From the NCBI GenBank assembly GCA_024336345.1, contig JANFOG010000008.1, positions 2,046,001 to 2,110,000 of the forward strand: 64,000 nucleotides of DNA. Direction: 5' to 3'. Positions 35,901-47,355 of this stretch are shown in pieces (position 1 is the first letter of the stretch; every line of letters starts with the position of its first letter). The position numbers were made by a program, and so were the translations under genes. Under the pieces are notes generated by a model. It was not told the DNA's origin, ran no database searches, and saw only the letters and a list, made by a program, of their open reading frames with translations. This stretch comes from Mariannaea sp. PMI_226. Lineage: Eukaryota; Ascomycota; Sordariomycetes; Hypocreales; Nectriaceae.

Positions 35901-37111
35901 ATGAGAAGCAACACACTGCTGGCGGGAGCTCTCCTGCTGATTGGCGCTCAGGCCGGACCATCCTCGCCCCGTCAACTCAACGAACGAGACAGCTGCAATC
36001 ACGATAACTTGCTACGATGCTTCATTGACACACGGTACAGCGTGCAAGCGACCCAGTACTGCTCAGGACTGTCGGCTGCCACAGCCACAGTCGGCACCAC
36101 CACCGCAACTTCGTAAGCATCAACATTCTTTCGCCCTGGCCAACTTTCTGGCTCCGACTAATCAGCAACTCAAGTACAACTACTGTTCAAGCAGAGGTCA
36201 CTGTAGACCCGCATACTATCACCATCACCTCCACAACCACCATTTTCACTGCTACAATCCCTACGTCAACTACCACATTGACTCTTGGACCTGGGACTGT
36301 GGCCAAGCGAGATGCCACTGCTGTTAGCCCGCCACACTGCATGACGAACGGCGTCACCTACCCTGCTAGTCGAATCACATCGGCTTGCTCCTGTATCAGC
36401 GTGCCAGCTTCTACCGTCAGTGTCACACAGACCGTGGCTACTGAGGTTGTCACCTACGTAAGCTTGCCCATTGTTACTATTCCACCTAGGTGCACATTGC
36501 TCATACCCATCTGCTAGACTGAGACTTCATTTGTCACTCCCACAGATGCTGTTGTTACGACCTGGGCAACTGTCGCCACAGACACTAGTGTTGTGACCAC
36601 CGTTACAGTTGGTCCTCCGGCCGGAACCAACCGCATTGTTAACGGTGACTTTGAGACCGGAAACTCCGATGGCTGGGAACTTACCCCTTCTGACTGGACA
36701 GGCACCATGACCTCAGTAAGAGTCGACCCGGGGAACTGGGCTTACCAGGTCAATGGCTCTGGCAATAGCCTGGGTTCCTTGAGCCAGGTTCTGCCCATCT
36801 GGCTGGAAGCAGGGACATACCAGTTCGGTCTTGTCACACCACTTTTTCCATTCCCTCTGCCTTCGGCCGGATGGGGAGGTTCAACCGTATTGTTTATTTC
36901 AAACCCAGTTACGGGCGCCAACACCACTGTCTCGCTGAATGTAGGAATCAAGTTGATTTCGCTTCCTTTGAAGGCCTATGTGGCTTCATTTAAGGTCTCG
37001 TTCACCTTGCCTGGTTCGATGACTGGATATAACAAAGTTTCCATCAACTATTTGACACCTTCCCCTTACGTCACTAGTATCGATGGTATCTATCTGCAGA
37101 GGACTAGTTAG
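35901..37111 (+). CDS. Secreted Ser/Thr-rich surface protein with a C-terminal beta-sandwich domain
   Basis: The three exons, 35901-36112, 36166-36457 and 36518-37111, give 365 aa. The signal peptide MRSNTLLAGALLLIGAQA is followed by a Cys-containing segment (HDNLLRCFIDTR ... YCSGL), a long Thr/Ser-rich stretch suited to O-glycosylation with a KR dibasic site, a second Cys-containing segment (CMTNG, ACSCISVP), another Thr/Val-rich stretch, and a C-terminal domain starting RIVNGDFETGNSDGWEL. That last motif is typical of carbohydrate-binding-module-like jelly rolls (CBM4/9 or similar). It is likely a cell-wall or secreted protein that binds glycans. The fungal hallmark N-terminal Cys pattern is common in hypothetical surface proteins of this kind. 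Domain identity is tentative; the exon joins are frame-consistent. Confidence 0.75.
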
Positions 37112-37439
37112 TTAAGATAAAATAATACGACATAAAACCTGTCATGATTTGGAAGTAGTGTTTCTTGCAGCAATTCCAGTTGGCCCAACTCGAAATGACC
37201 ACCATTCCCCTGTCTTGAACTGGCACTTCTTGGCCTCAGACTATATGGTTAAAAAATCATTGTTCGGCGAACATAGTGTGACAATTCCTCCTTAGTGCAC
37301 CCGCACTAGATGATGTAACCCAGTTTCTTTGACACCAGGTCTATGAGCTGCTGCCACCCGAAGAATGCTGGAAAAAGTTCTTTGCGTAGGAGGCAGATTT
37401 TCCCGATAGCCGCCGAATAGAGCGGATCTTATTTTGTAG
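37112..37439. other. Spacer, nothing recognised
   Basis: This spacer contains the 3' untranslated sequence of the surface protein gene and possibly the far 5' part of the broken ankyrin gene. Confidence 0.4.
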
Positions 37440-38489
37440 TTGGCTATGCTGCAGCACCTACTGCCAGGAAATCGAGGCGTTGGGTACGTATTTCGAGGCC
37501 TCCAAGTACTCCGCCTCAAGGTGGCCCGAGGCAGTCTTGCGAATCGCGGCCAAGTAGTTGGCTCTGGCCGAAGCGCGTGCGCGGATTTGGCGATTTCTGC
37601 CTACGGTCCCTTGATGGAATTGACTCTGGAGAAAAGAGGAGACCCAAAACCACAGCAAATATGTTGCCAGCGACCGCCGTCACGGTGCAATGGAAATCGG
37701 TTCTTCATGGGCTCACATGATCTGAAGCAGTTGCAAAGCTGCCAGAGTTTGCGTCATCCAATGGCGACATCAAAGCAGCCTCGATCCATGAAAAGAACTT
37801 ACTACATGTTGCTGGCGCAAGAGGTGACGTCTTGGTTACCAAAGGATGCGCTAGATGCTGGAGTACCCATTGATCCCAGGGTATATAAGGACTCACCAAA
37901 GCGTCTTGCTCGCCCTGAGAAGCTCACTCACTCTTAGTTAACTGTATTATTCTACGCCGTGAGAAGGGGCGACACTAGAACCCTTAGACTACTCCTTGAA
38001 TCTGGGGCCGACGCCGAAGGTATAAGATCAATTCATAATGAAGACCCAAGAAGTCTCGCAATCAGGCTGCAGCAGGAAGACATGTTCTGGATTTTGGTTG
38101 AGCACGGCAACACTGGCGGACATAAAAAGCCACCAGCGACAGTGTCTCGACGAGTAGGTAGCGACAAATCGCCAATTAACTTTAGTACGCATATTCAGGA
38201 ATACTTATGCTCTTGGTTTGGGGAAAATTGGAATACTAATGCCTCAGTACACTGTACCCGCTGCTCCGATGGATTTGCTCACCCATCCTACGAGGTGCGT
38301 GAGCGGTTTGAAAATGCCGAAAACCCCGTCCGTGCAATACTTAAAAACGCCGACGATTTCAGTGACGGATTCATCAAAAGATGTATCATCTGCCGCACAG
38401 GAGTGTTCTTGCCAAGCAGTACCAGATGGGGAGGCCAACTACCTGCAACGTTGCCTGTGTCGTTAACAAGAATCTTTGATGAGCTGTAG
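37440..38489 (+). pseudogene. Broken ankyrin-repeat gene
   Basis: Pieces of a typical fungal ankyrin protein occur in changing frames. From about 37790 one frame reads KNLLHVAGARGDV, then the neighbouring frame continues LDAGVPIDPR, then a TAG at 37935-37937 interrupts, and the same frame resumes as LFYAVRRGDTRTLRLLLESGADAEG and IRLQQEDMFWILVEHG. Together these are two to three ankyrin repeats. Further downstream, to 38489, a frame with several Cys and His (HCTRCSDGF, RCIICRTG) has no family I recognise. Upstream, YSASRWPEAV in another frame may be the N-terminal region. No intron solves both the frame change and the stop, so I call it a pseudogene. It directly precedes a broken HET gene on the same strand. 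Confidence 0.6.
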
Positions 38490-38609
38490 ATATACGTACA
38501 AGGATGGTGGGCAAAATCAATTACGTGCAACAGCAAAAATTACATGCTGAAAATCACGCTCCAGAAGACCTTGCGTATTTGCTTGCTTTAGGAGCTAGTT
38601 TAAATGCGC

Positions 38610-40174
38610 AGCATGACTCTTTTACTTCATCAGAGGCGTCGATGCTCCTCCCTCCCACACAGAATGCAACATTGACGGTGCAGAGCCCTTTCTGTCGACG
38701 CGTATTATAACAATCAATACAACAGAGGGTCTGTTCATACATGAAAGGAAGAGCGGCGAACGGGTGACGTCCTGCGCTCTGAGCTACAGCTGGGTATCAT
38801 CGGCCCTAATTACAACGAAGAAATCATTGCCGGGGTTCCGTAGACAGATTCCCAGGCTGCTTCATCCAAAGACGATTCGGGACGTCATTTGGATCGCTGA
38901 ACGCCTGGGCTTTCGCCACATGTGGGTACATGCCCTTTGCATGGTCCAGGATGATCCAGAAAACCGGCGCAGGGAAGCGACCAATGTGCACGACGTTTAT
39001 CTCAAATATTTACAATATCTTGGTGATACGGAGAAGACGGTCTGCTTCGCAGGTGTAACTCTCGTCCGGCCGAGAAGGATGCTACCTGCCCCCCCAAGGG
39101 CGACTTGGACCCTCGAGGATGGATTCTCCAAGAGTAAGACCTCTCCCGGAGAACGTTGACTTGGTCAGATACCGGAGTGTATTGGAGCTGCGTCACGATG
39201 AACTGCTCCGAGCAGCATCTAGGAGGGGAACAGGAAACATCATTTCTATACAAGACGAAGAACGGACTCTTATATATATAAGAAGCTGCACGACAAAGAG
39301 AGGACGACTTGATGTCATTTAAAACATGGGTGTGTGGGGGCTGAAGTGATAACAAGAGGGGTCAGGGATACGCTCTTTGGAAAACCAGTCTCATCTACAC
39401 TTCACGCCCACTTGACCAAAGAAAGCGATCGCCTGGTAGCCATGGGTGGAATTGGGTCGCTCCTTGGCGCGAAGCTCAACGACAAACTGATTGTCGGCCT
39501 ATGGCGCAACGCGCTCAAAGAGCACTTGCTCTGGTCTGTGGATCGCGAGCGTCGAAACCCTGTGCCCCAGCCATTGACAATTGACAAGCTCGCACCCCTG
39601 TCTAAAATGTGCCGAGTGCCGATGTGATCTTGGGCTTCGGTGGGCAGCCGAGTTAGCTACGCCAAGTATGGGATCAAGGACGGGTCTCCAACACAGCCGA
39701 CGTGGTATCCCCCTCAAGTCCTTCAGCACGAGTTGTACGCATCAACGGGACGCACATGGATCCAACATCGGGGTCTGTTTCTAGCTGTCTTACCCTCTGA
39801 GGCGATTTGATCAGGGGAAAGGAAGAGGAATATAAAAGGGATCTTTCGATGGTCTGCTTCTTTTTGTTTAGATATAAGCCCAATGCTGGCTCAGTATTGA
39901 GTTGTAATTGCACCACAAAGGGTGCAATACCGTCCCGCAAAGATAACTTCAACGGATCTGTCCCTCGGTGGCGGATGGAACAACTCCTACCCTGACATAT
40001 CGGACATCGCCCCCGTTTAGGCTTTGGTGTCTGGGCCTTTCCCATGCAGTTGGACTCCATCTTACGCCATTTGGGAAGATATCCAACTGCTTTGAGCGTG
40101 TAGGTCATATTGCGTGGGATTCCTGGTTGGGAGATCCGCCAGCGCTGGTCAGTACAACGGTGCATATCGTTTAA
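38610..40174 (+). pseudogene. Broken HET-domain (heterokaryon incompatibility) gene
   Basis: Pieces of a HET protein are spread over several frames. ALSYSW starts the domain (usual form ALSYCWG). It is followed by IRDVIWIAERLGFRHMWVHALCMVQDD and FAGVTL. After a frame change comes GWILQE, then a TAA at the place where the usual RLL follows, then YWSC and MNCSEQHL. Another frame holds ESDRLVAMGGIGSLL and VGLWRNALKEHLLW. Near 40050-40150 a last piece, ISNCFERVGHIAWDSW, matches the usual C-terminal end. At least one in-frame stop and two frame changes exclude a functional HET protein. HET genes control non-self recognition between hyphae and often decay or duplicate. An intact HET gene lies at 61.5-63.4 kb, but the two are not close copies by eye. 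Confidence 0.75.
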
Positions 40175-41135
40175 TTGATTCACATTGGAAAAAATACATC
40201 TTGAAATTCTATGGCCAATACATGCTAAGAACGGCAATTAATCCATGCATTCAATGGGATACTTCTTAGAGTGGGACGTCTTTTGTCACATTCTTTCTCA
40301 TCAAACTCATGACCGCCATTCAATAGACCTAGGGCTTTGAAGTGTCAGCCTCTTTTCCAAATTGGGGTAGCTGATGTATACTTGTGCACATAACTTCGAA
40401 CCTGGTGGGCGTATGTAACAACAACTAACGTCTCTCTCTTAAACTGGCAAATCACAATGCCCGTTGATCCTGATCTGCCCATATGCCACACAAAAGTTGG
40501 GTCCTCAGCCCTGGCATCCTTGTCGTCTTCAGGGGTTCTGGGTTGGAACTCTCAGCATTTGCGTGTATTCTCAACGACTGTATGGCTTAGGATGTAACCC
40601 TATTATATCCGTGCTAGCCATCAAGTTAAGCGCCCTGTACTGTGCTCCATGCATGGATATCTCGATCAGTTTGTAGTCAAACAGAAAGTGTCCCTCAACA
40701 ATACAATCTTCGCTCTATGATCTTTTCTTTTACTTTACTTTACTTTCCTTCGATTTACTGTGCGCGTAGAAATCTCCATCCCAAATTCCATTCCCTGCTG
40801 CTAACCGGGGTCAACCTGCTTTCGTCGCAAATTGTGTAGCATCATGTAGGAGCCTACAGTTGGGGGCCAAGAGTAACAGACTGTTCACCCCGGCTGGGTG
40901 CAAGGGGCTTATGGCCCTCGACCATAGAAGACACATATGATTGCTAATTGTTATTTATTAGGGGTGGTTATGCCGGAAGTTGTAAACCTTTTGATTTGGT
41001 GTTCCCTTCTGCTCATTCATCCCTCTCCTTTGGCTTGCAGGAAAGACACTTCGGCACCGTTACGTACGACTTGCTGTTCGTCTGTTCACCAAGGCCCTCC
41101 AAGCCATCCATCCATCCATCCATCAATCATCTAAG
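40175..41135. other. Spacer upstream of the WSC gene
   Basis: This spacer holds the promoter of the WSC-domain gene. It may also hold a first coding exon: an ATG at 40970 opens MPEVVNLLIWCSLLLIHPS, which looks like a secretion signal. A CATC simple repeat lies at about 41104-41123. Confidence 0.45.
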
Positions 41136-42206
41136 ATGGTTCATTCAGCGGCCTTGTCCGTCCAACCAGTTTCTGGCTACAGCTATCTTGGTTGCTTTTC
41201 TGATAAGGGTACTCAATTGCTCAACGCAACCAGCACAGCACCCACAAATCCTTACCCCCAATACTGCTGTGACTGGTGCGTCAACACCAACACGTCCTAT
41301 ACCTACTGTGGCGTCGAAGGCGGGAACGAATGCTTCTGTGACACCACCGTACACACTGGTAAAGCCAAGACTGTGCCAGCATCGGAATGCGACTCAACCT
41401 GCCCTGGTGTTCCTGGCGGAGGCACCTATCAGTGTGGAGGCAATTCGCGGCTGAATCTTTACAGCGCCACCGTACCTGCATCATCAGCACCAGCGTCTAA
41501 AACTCTGACTGAGCAAAGTATCTCTGGTTACTCGTACGTCGGCTGTTTCAGCGATGCCACAAGCCGAATTCTCTCAGGGGCTTTGACCTTGCCAGCATTG
41601 AACGACCCCAAGTACTGCTGCGAATGGTGCCTCAACATCAACAACAATTTCAAGTATTGCGGCGTCGAATACGGCATTGAGTGTCGCTGCGACAGCACCA
41701 CGTCCAGCGCCAATTCAGCCGCGGATTCAGAATGTAGCAAGCCGTGCGCTGGAGCAGGTGGCTTTCAGTGTGGAGGGTTCTACCTCATGAATCTCTACAA
41801 AGCAACTGGTTTCTCGGAGACCGCAACCAAGTCATCAGTAAGACACATGGCTTCCGCGACCAACACATCACCAGCGACATCCGAGAGTGCCGGAAGCGGA
41901 GGAAAGGGAGGATTGGGCGGTGGCAGCATAGCAGGGATTGTGATCGGCGTGGTGGCAGGGGTGCTCCTTGCGGCTGGCTGTGTGTTCCTCTTAATTCGCA
42001 GGCGACGCTCGCAGCCGCCAGAACTTCCAGCATCTCCAGCACCCCCAGCACCCCCAGCATTCACAAACGGCACGAGCATACAATCTCCCAAGCCCAAATC
42101 GGTTGAATTGTTCACTCAAGATAACACACATGAAATGCAAGCACCACTTGGCGCTGAACCTGAGCAGGCGACAACTATTCATGAACTGGATGCGGGCATT
42201 CGATAG
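41136..42206 (+). CDS. Membrane protein with two WSC domains
   Basis: The frame of 356 aa holds two WSC domains: the first begins GYSYLGCFSD (about residue 14) and the second GYSYVGCFSD (about residue 130). Each has YCC-x-WC, YCGVE, C-x-CD and QCGG landmarks with eight or so conserved Cys. A Ser/Gly-rich linker leads to a single transmembrane helix (IAGIVIGVVAGVLLAAGCVFLL), a basic stop-transfer RRRRS and a cytoplasmic Pro-rich tail ending HELDAGIR. Such type I proteins act as cell-wall stress sensors or wall-binding proteins. The frame as given lacks a signal peptide, which the topology needs. A signal-like segment from 40970 in another frame suggests an unresolved 5' intron, so the true start is probably upstream. 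Confidence 0.82.
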   Translation: MVHSAALSVQPVSGYSYLGCFSDKGTQLLNATSTAPTNPYPQYCCDWCVNTNTSYTYCGVEGGNECFCDTTVHTGKAKTVPASECDSTCPGVPGGGTYQCGGNSRLNLYSATVPASSAPASKTLTEQSISGYSYVGCFSDATSRILSGALTLPALNDPKYCCEWCLNINNNFKYCGVEYGIECRCDSTTSSANSAADSECSKPCAGAGGFQCGGFYLMNLYKATGFSETATKSSVRHMASATNTSPATSESAGSGGKGGLGGGSIAGIVIGVVAGVLLAAGCVFLLIRRRRSQPPELPASPAPPAPPAFTNGTSIQSPKPKSVELFTQDNTHEMQAPLGAEPEQATTIHELDAGIR

Positions 42207-43296
42207 CCTTTAAAGCAAATAGAGCGTTATGTAGCTTATAATATTTTATCTCACCGGCTGTCTGCCTAAACACTATTTCTCCTGCCTTGTGTTTCGTAGA
42301 GAGGCTGGCTGGCCTTTGTGAGTCTCAACCTGGCACTGCAGAAAACGGAGACGGAGATGCAGGGGGGAAGATACTGAAGCGCGCCATGCTCATTTCTGGT
42401 AATCGGCGCTTGACCAGGATGCATCTCTGCAAATCCCAGCGGTTATGTGCCCTCACACCCAAGCAGAGTGACGGCTTACGCACATCGGGGTACTCTCTAG
42501 TCAACCCAACCTCGAGACTGGTCTAAATATAGCAATGCCTTACCTTACCTTGCAAGTTCACTTATTGAAAAGAAATCGAATTGTTATTGACGCACGCTCG
42601 GATGTATGTTTTCAGTGACCTCAAAAACTCAAATATCTGTGAAATCAAATTTGGCATTGTTATTGGCTTCTAAAGTGCGATCCCAACCAAATCCCGTCAC
42701 CATTTTGCAAGTTCAACGCCGTCATCATGGCTTCACGATATTCTACAACGGGCGGAGAGCGTCAAATAGACTATGGGGGGAAATCTATGCTAATTGGTAG
42801 GTACTTTTTTTTTTACCGGGATAATAACAAAGTACATCATGTTGTCCAAGAAGGCGCTCTGCTCTTTAGCTCTGAACAGCAGTGCGTTGCTATTATCTCT
42901 TCCTTAGTTGTGCTGAATGTGTGAATACATCAAGCGGAACTCTGGTCGTACATGGCAAACAAGTGTGGCTTATCCGCCCTTACATCTCAACTGATTGACT
43001 ATGCTTCATATGCCCAATTGTAGGAAAGTAATTGAGGAAGTGCGTTATCGAGGAACTCGCCAGTTCTAGGTGATGATGAGGGAAATCGGAATTTGTGTTC
43101 CTTGCTACACTTGCCTTCAATGATGGTTAGCACACCGAACATATGTGAATAAAGAGGGTAATGGAGACTGACTGGTAGTCAATGGTTGCTGATATGTTAT
43201 GATATCACACAGACCAGGCAACTTCTTTCTCATTTTGTCGATCTGTCGCGTTGGTTTTCATCCCCCAGATTGACTGGAAAATCAGAAAGAAGAAGA
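42207..43296. other. Convergent spacer, no gene recognised
   Basis: This 1.09 kb separates the 3' ends of the WSC gene and the zinc-cluster regulator. It holds short frames only. Confidence 0.5.
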
Positions 43297-45425
43297 TTAT
43301 GAGTTGTCCATCCACTGTGAAAGGTCCAGATCCAAGTCGCCAAGGCTACACCACCCATAGGAAATATCTGTCGCATCCATCGCAGAGAGGGTACTGGTAA
43401 TAGACGAGATTCCAGCGTCAGACCCAGATGCCGTTTGCTCCTCACCACCTGAGAGAATGGGATTTGTAGTCGACTTCACCGTGTCGCTAGCACCCCCTTT
43501 AGACCCTACTCCCAGGACATGTCGAGCAATGATCTGTATCTCCTGCAGATTCCTCGCTGTCCGTAGCCAGACCTCACCCAGAGATTTGAGACACCCAATA
43601 GTCATGCGGATCTGGTCTCTGGCGACGGCCAACTCCCTTCCTCTTAGCATGAAGTGACACGCTGACAGAAGCGCGAGCGAGCCCTCACTGATCATACAAG
43701 TGACAAAGGGCGTATGGCTGAAGGGTCGAGCTGGTAGGGCAAGTAGACGGATCTGTGCCTCCACTGATCGAAGGACCCTAACTGTGTGCACATTGACTAG
43801 TGCTGACTTGGGCGTGTCTGACGGAATTTCCCTGGCACAACTCGAGACCTCCTCGACAGGATTGAACTTGAGGTCTGAAAGGGGTCGATGTGCGTTGATA
43901 AGTGATCTATCGGGTTGGAACATGAGCATCTGACCAGCTTAACGACGCTCATAGCAGAACGACTGACGCACAGGATGATAAAAACACTTACACATGAATG
44001 ACAAGATGGGCTTGGAACATAAGCTCATCTATTTCTCCACTCTGGTTCAACACCTGCTTGGAATCCTTTGGAAGTAACAACAGCCATCCCTCAACAATGG
44101 AATCGGCAGCTTGAATTAGATGCGCCGAGGCCTGCTTGGTTGGAAGGCGTTGTGCCGTAGACCAGGCCAACACTACACATCTTACAGCACCGATGAGATA
44201 CGCGAATGAGGAAAAGGACGTATCATCGAGATCAAACTCGCGACAGTCAAAATCTTCCAGCGTCCTTGGTTCGGGAATTTCCTACGGATACCACGTCGTC
44301 TCAGTCAGCCACGGAGAACCTGAAACGGGCTGCAACACAGCTGAGGGAAAAGAACAAATGGAAACTTACCCCTGACTCATACTCAAACTCCTCACATGGT
44401 AATTCTACGGTGGCCTCGATCTCACCCAATGCAGACTTCAAGTAGCCCAGGGTACCGGCATAATAGCCATCCACCACGTACAACACCCACCAGGTGCGCC
44501 TCCAAGACTCAATCAACACGGCATCTCCGCCACCGTGGTCAGCGGCAAACTCATGCCGGAACATGCCAAGATCGAGTGCGAGAAGTGTAGCAGCATCCAT
44601 TTCTCGCTTAGAATCAGCGGTATAGCCGCGCCAGAACAGTGCAATGGAGTACAGGAGTCGACTTTGGACCAGAAAAGGATCCGTTTGCGTCGCCTCAGCG
44701 AGACAGCCCTCGACGGAGAGTTTGAGCGGTGTCGACCATTCCTGGGAAGCATACAAGTGACCGATGAACCGCATGACAGCAACAAGAGGAGCTAGGTTCT
44801 GCTGTTTATTCGGGTCTTGAAGCAACCTCGCCAGGTGTGTGCTGGGCACAACCAATGGATGGAACTTGTGAAAGTTCTTGTAGTAAGATTCAATAAGATC
44901 ATCATTCTCAATGGCGCAAGGGCGGTCTCTCGGAGATACGGACAATGTACTGGCAGACGGCGATGCATAGAGAGATGCTGATGCAGAACGATAAGTCGGT
45001 TGTTTGTCCAGATGCTGGCTGTGCGCCCCTCCTAAATCCAAGACCGGCGAAGTCGAAGCTGAGGTCGAGGTTGAGAGCGAAGTTGAAGTCCGAGGTGGAC
45101 TGACAAGGGAAGAGTCAAAAAGCTCAGCGGAAACAAAGGCAGAGGCAGAGGCAGAGGCAGAGGCAGAGGCAGAGGTAGAGGCAGAAGCAGAGGCAGCAAG
45201 CTGTTTGCGTCGCTCAGCAAGGGCTGCGCGATCAAGCCCGCCCCGACGCGACTTGGTATAGTGACATTCCGTGGCCGTTTCTACGCATCGACTACATCGC
45301 GGCCGGGCGCCATCACACTTGACATGGCGGGAGCGACAGGGCAGACACGCCAGTGACGACCTGGTTGCTCCTCTGCCCACTGAAGTGGTGCCCTTGCGCA
45401 AAGCCGGGTTGTGGATGAAGTCCAT
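43297..45425 (-). CDS. Zn2Cys6 fungal transcription factor
   Basis: The three exons, 45425-44370, 44281-43994 and 43929-43297, give 658 aa. The binuclear zinc cluster has Cys at 27, 30, 37, 44, 47 and 54 (C-x2-C-x6-C-x6-C-x2-C-x6-C), with the basic RSRHVKC loop. A Ser-Ala dipeptide tract (about residues 76-97) and further Ser/Thr-rich sequence link it to a middle homology region starting IENDDLIESYYKNFHKFHPLV, as in Fungal_trans proteins. The second intron uses an unusual GTGTAA donor, chosen because it alone keeps the frame (HLVIH then MLMFQPDRS). The protein should bind CGG-containing sites in the nucleus. It is 17 kb from the polyketide cluster, so a link to it is not supported. The nearest gene upstream is the FAD oxidoreductase. 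Confidence 0.9.
45136..45199. repeat. Hexanucleotide repeat (GGCAGA)n inside the regulator gene
   Basis: About ten nearly perfect units of GGCAGA on the plus strand encode alternating Ser-Ala on the minus strand. Two point differences break the perfect run near its right end. It is prone to length change without loss of frame because the unit is six bases. Confidence 0.9.
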
Positions 45426-46116
45426 GACCTCGCTCGTAGTGCCGTTCTTGGTGATGGTTATGAGGACGTGCCGGGGAACTCGTCAACTCGTCAATTCGTC
45501 AATTCGTTGAGAAGCCTACAGGTGCCGACGTACCCGCACTTCGGGCACTACGTAGATCCGGTACGAAAATTAATAAATTAGTAAAAGAGCTAGTCTAGCC
45601 CATAGACAAATACATGTCTCTGCGAGCTGAGGGCAGGGTATCCGGGTGATTACCTAACGCCAGATCTGGCCAACGGGGGCTCTCGGAGGTCGTAAGGGCC
45701 GGGGACCGGGTATTCGCGTATTCGTGTATTCGGGCGGGTATCCGGTGAAACCGGATTTTAGCATGGGTGGGTAGCCTGAATAGGCAAATAGAGCATCAGT
45801 GAGGCCCGTGTGCGTGCTGTCTTTTACAAACCACACTGGTTGTTTATGAGAGTGACTCCGTTTTGCCGCTGTATGGCGTCTCCGAATATCCTAACCATAC
45901 AATCTGTGCTCGTACCATATTGAATATCTAGTCTCAATAAACATAATGTCAACTATATAGTCATGAGAATTCCTCTTCAATAAAGATTCCCATTCCCAAT
46001 TGACCAACACACTTCAATCAATTGAACTACACACTGAACTACACACTGAACAGGAATATCCTATTCTCTTACTCTCGATCCTAAACAAACTCTCTCACAC
46101 AATCAGACCAACCACC
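45426..46116. promoter_or_regulatory. Divergent promoter of regulator and FAD oxidoreductase
   Basis: This 0.69 kb contains the promoters of both genes. Short imperfect repeats built on GTATTCG and TATCCGG occur at about 45640-45760, and a 13-base duplication (CTACACACTGAA) at about 46026-46050 is transcribed into the leader of the oxidoreductase. Confidence 0.5.
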
Positions 46117-47355
46117 ATGCAAAACAGAATCGTCGTCGTTGGTGCAGGGTTTTCCGGCATCTGGAGCGCCCTCTCTGCCAAGCGTCTCCTCAACCTTAAG
46201 CAGCGGAAGGATGTAGAGATTCTCGTCATCGCCCCTAAACCATCCATGGTCATGCGACCCAGACTCTACGAGGCAGACCCTTCTAGCATGGCTTATTCTC
46301 TTGATATACTCCTAGAAGAGGCTGGGATCGAATTCGTCCAGGGCACAGTCGAGACTATTCACCCTGACGAACACAACGTCGAGGTCCGATCTCCGTCTGG
46401 CGACATCTCCAGCATCAGCTACCATCAGCTCATCCTAGCGGCAGGCAGCTCTATTGTGCGACCTCGAGGGGTTGTTGGTCTTCAGGAACATGGGTTTGAC
46501 ATCGATTCTCTGGAATCCGCCACCAAGCTGGAATCGCACCTTGAGGCCCTTGCCTCCCTCCCTTCCAGCTCAGCCCGCGATACCATCGTCGTGTGCGGCG
46601 CTGGATTCACAGGAGTTGAGCTCGCCACTGAGCTGCCCAAACGCCTCCGAGAACGAGAGAACCTTCGTATTGTGCTTGTTGAAAACGCTACTGAGGTCGG
46701 CCCTGAACTAGGAGCAGGTCCCCGTCCTGTGATTCTGCAAGCGTTGAAGGATCTTGGAATCGAAGTTAAACTCGGGTCCGCAGTCACCGAGATCAGTGCT
46801 AATGGCGTGACTCTTGCCTCCGGAGAGCATATCGAAACAATGACCGCTATTTGGACTGCGGGAGTGAGAGCCACTCCTCTGACTCAGCAAATCTCTGGTG
46901 AGAAGGATGCGCTCTCTCGCCTTCATGTTGACCAGGACCTTCGCGTGCCAGCGACCAAAGACATTTTCGCCACAGGAGACGCCGCATACGCCCAAACTGA
47001 CGGCGAGGGCAACCACGCCACTATGTCCTGCCAGCATGCCATGTTGCTGGGTCGCGTGGCCGGCCACAATGCAGCGGCAGACCTGATCCAGGAGCCTTCA
47101 ATTCCCTACTCGCATCCAGGCTACGGTTGCTGCCTTGACCTAGGAGCCTGGGGTGCCGTCATTACCAGGGGCTGGGACCGGAAAGTGCTGATAACGGGCG
47201 ACATAGCAAAGCAAGTGAAGACTTATATCAATCAGTCGTTGATTTATCCTCCTAAAACTGCCGAAGAAGCTATTGCTGGGGCTGATCCTCTTGCCTATCC
47301 AGCGGGGCCAGAGCTCTTTGACCAGATGATTGAGACTCTGAAGGCCAGTGCCTAG
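46117..47355 (+). CDS. FAD-dependent pyridine-nucleotide oxidoreductase (NDH-2/AIF-like)
   Basis: A single exon of 412 aa from the ATG at 46117, chosen over the in-frame ATG at 46000 because of its ACCACC context and because the FAD motif VVVGAGFSG follows at once. The second nucleotide-binding fold VVCGAGFTGVEL binds NAD(P)H. The C-terminal FAD motif is in IFATGDAA, and the following HATMSCQHAMLLGRVAGHN fits type II NADH dehydrogenase and AIF/FSP1-like enzymes. No transmembrane segment is clear; the tail is short. It likely transfers electrons from NAD(P)H to a quinone or other acceptor. There is no redox-active CxxxxC disulfide, so it is not a thioredoxin-reductase-type enzyme. Its promoter region is shared with the zinc-cluster gene, which could regulate it. 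Confidence 0.88.
   Translation: MQNRIVVVGAGFSGIWSALSAKRLLNLKQRKDVEILVIAPKPSMVMRPRLYEADPSSMAYSLDILLEEAGIEFVQGTVETIHPDEHNVEVRSPSGDISSISYHQLILAAGSSIVRPRGVVGLQEHGFDIDSLESATKLESHLEALASLPSSSARDTIVVCGAGFTGVELATELPKRLRERENLRIVLVENATEVGPELGAGPRPVILQALKDLGIEVKLGSAVTEISANGVTLASGEHIETMTAIWTAGVRATPLTQQISGEKDALSRLHVDQDLRVPATKDIFATGDAAYAQTDGEGNHATMSCQHAMLLGRVAGHNAAADLIQEPSIPYSHPGYGCCLDLGAWGAVITRGWDRKVLITGDIAKQVKTYINQSLIYPPKTAEEAIAGADPLAYPAGPELFDQMIETLKASA

Noticed and set aside
43297..45425. Zn2Cys6 factor as regulator of the polyketide cluster
   Set aside because: It lies 17 kb beyond the exporter with several unrelated genes between; nothing in the sequence links them.
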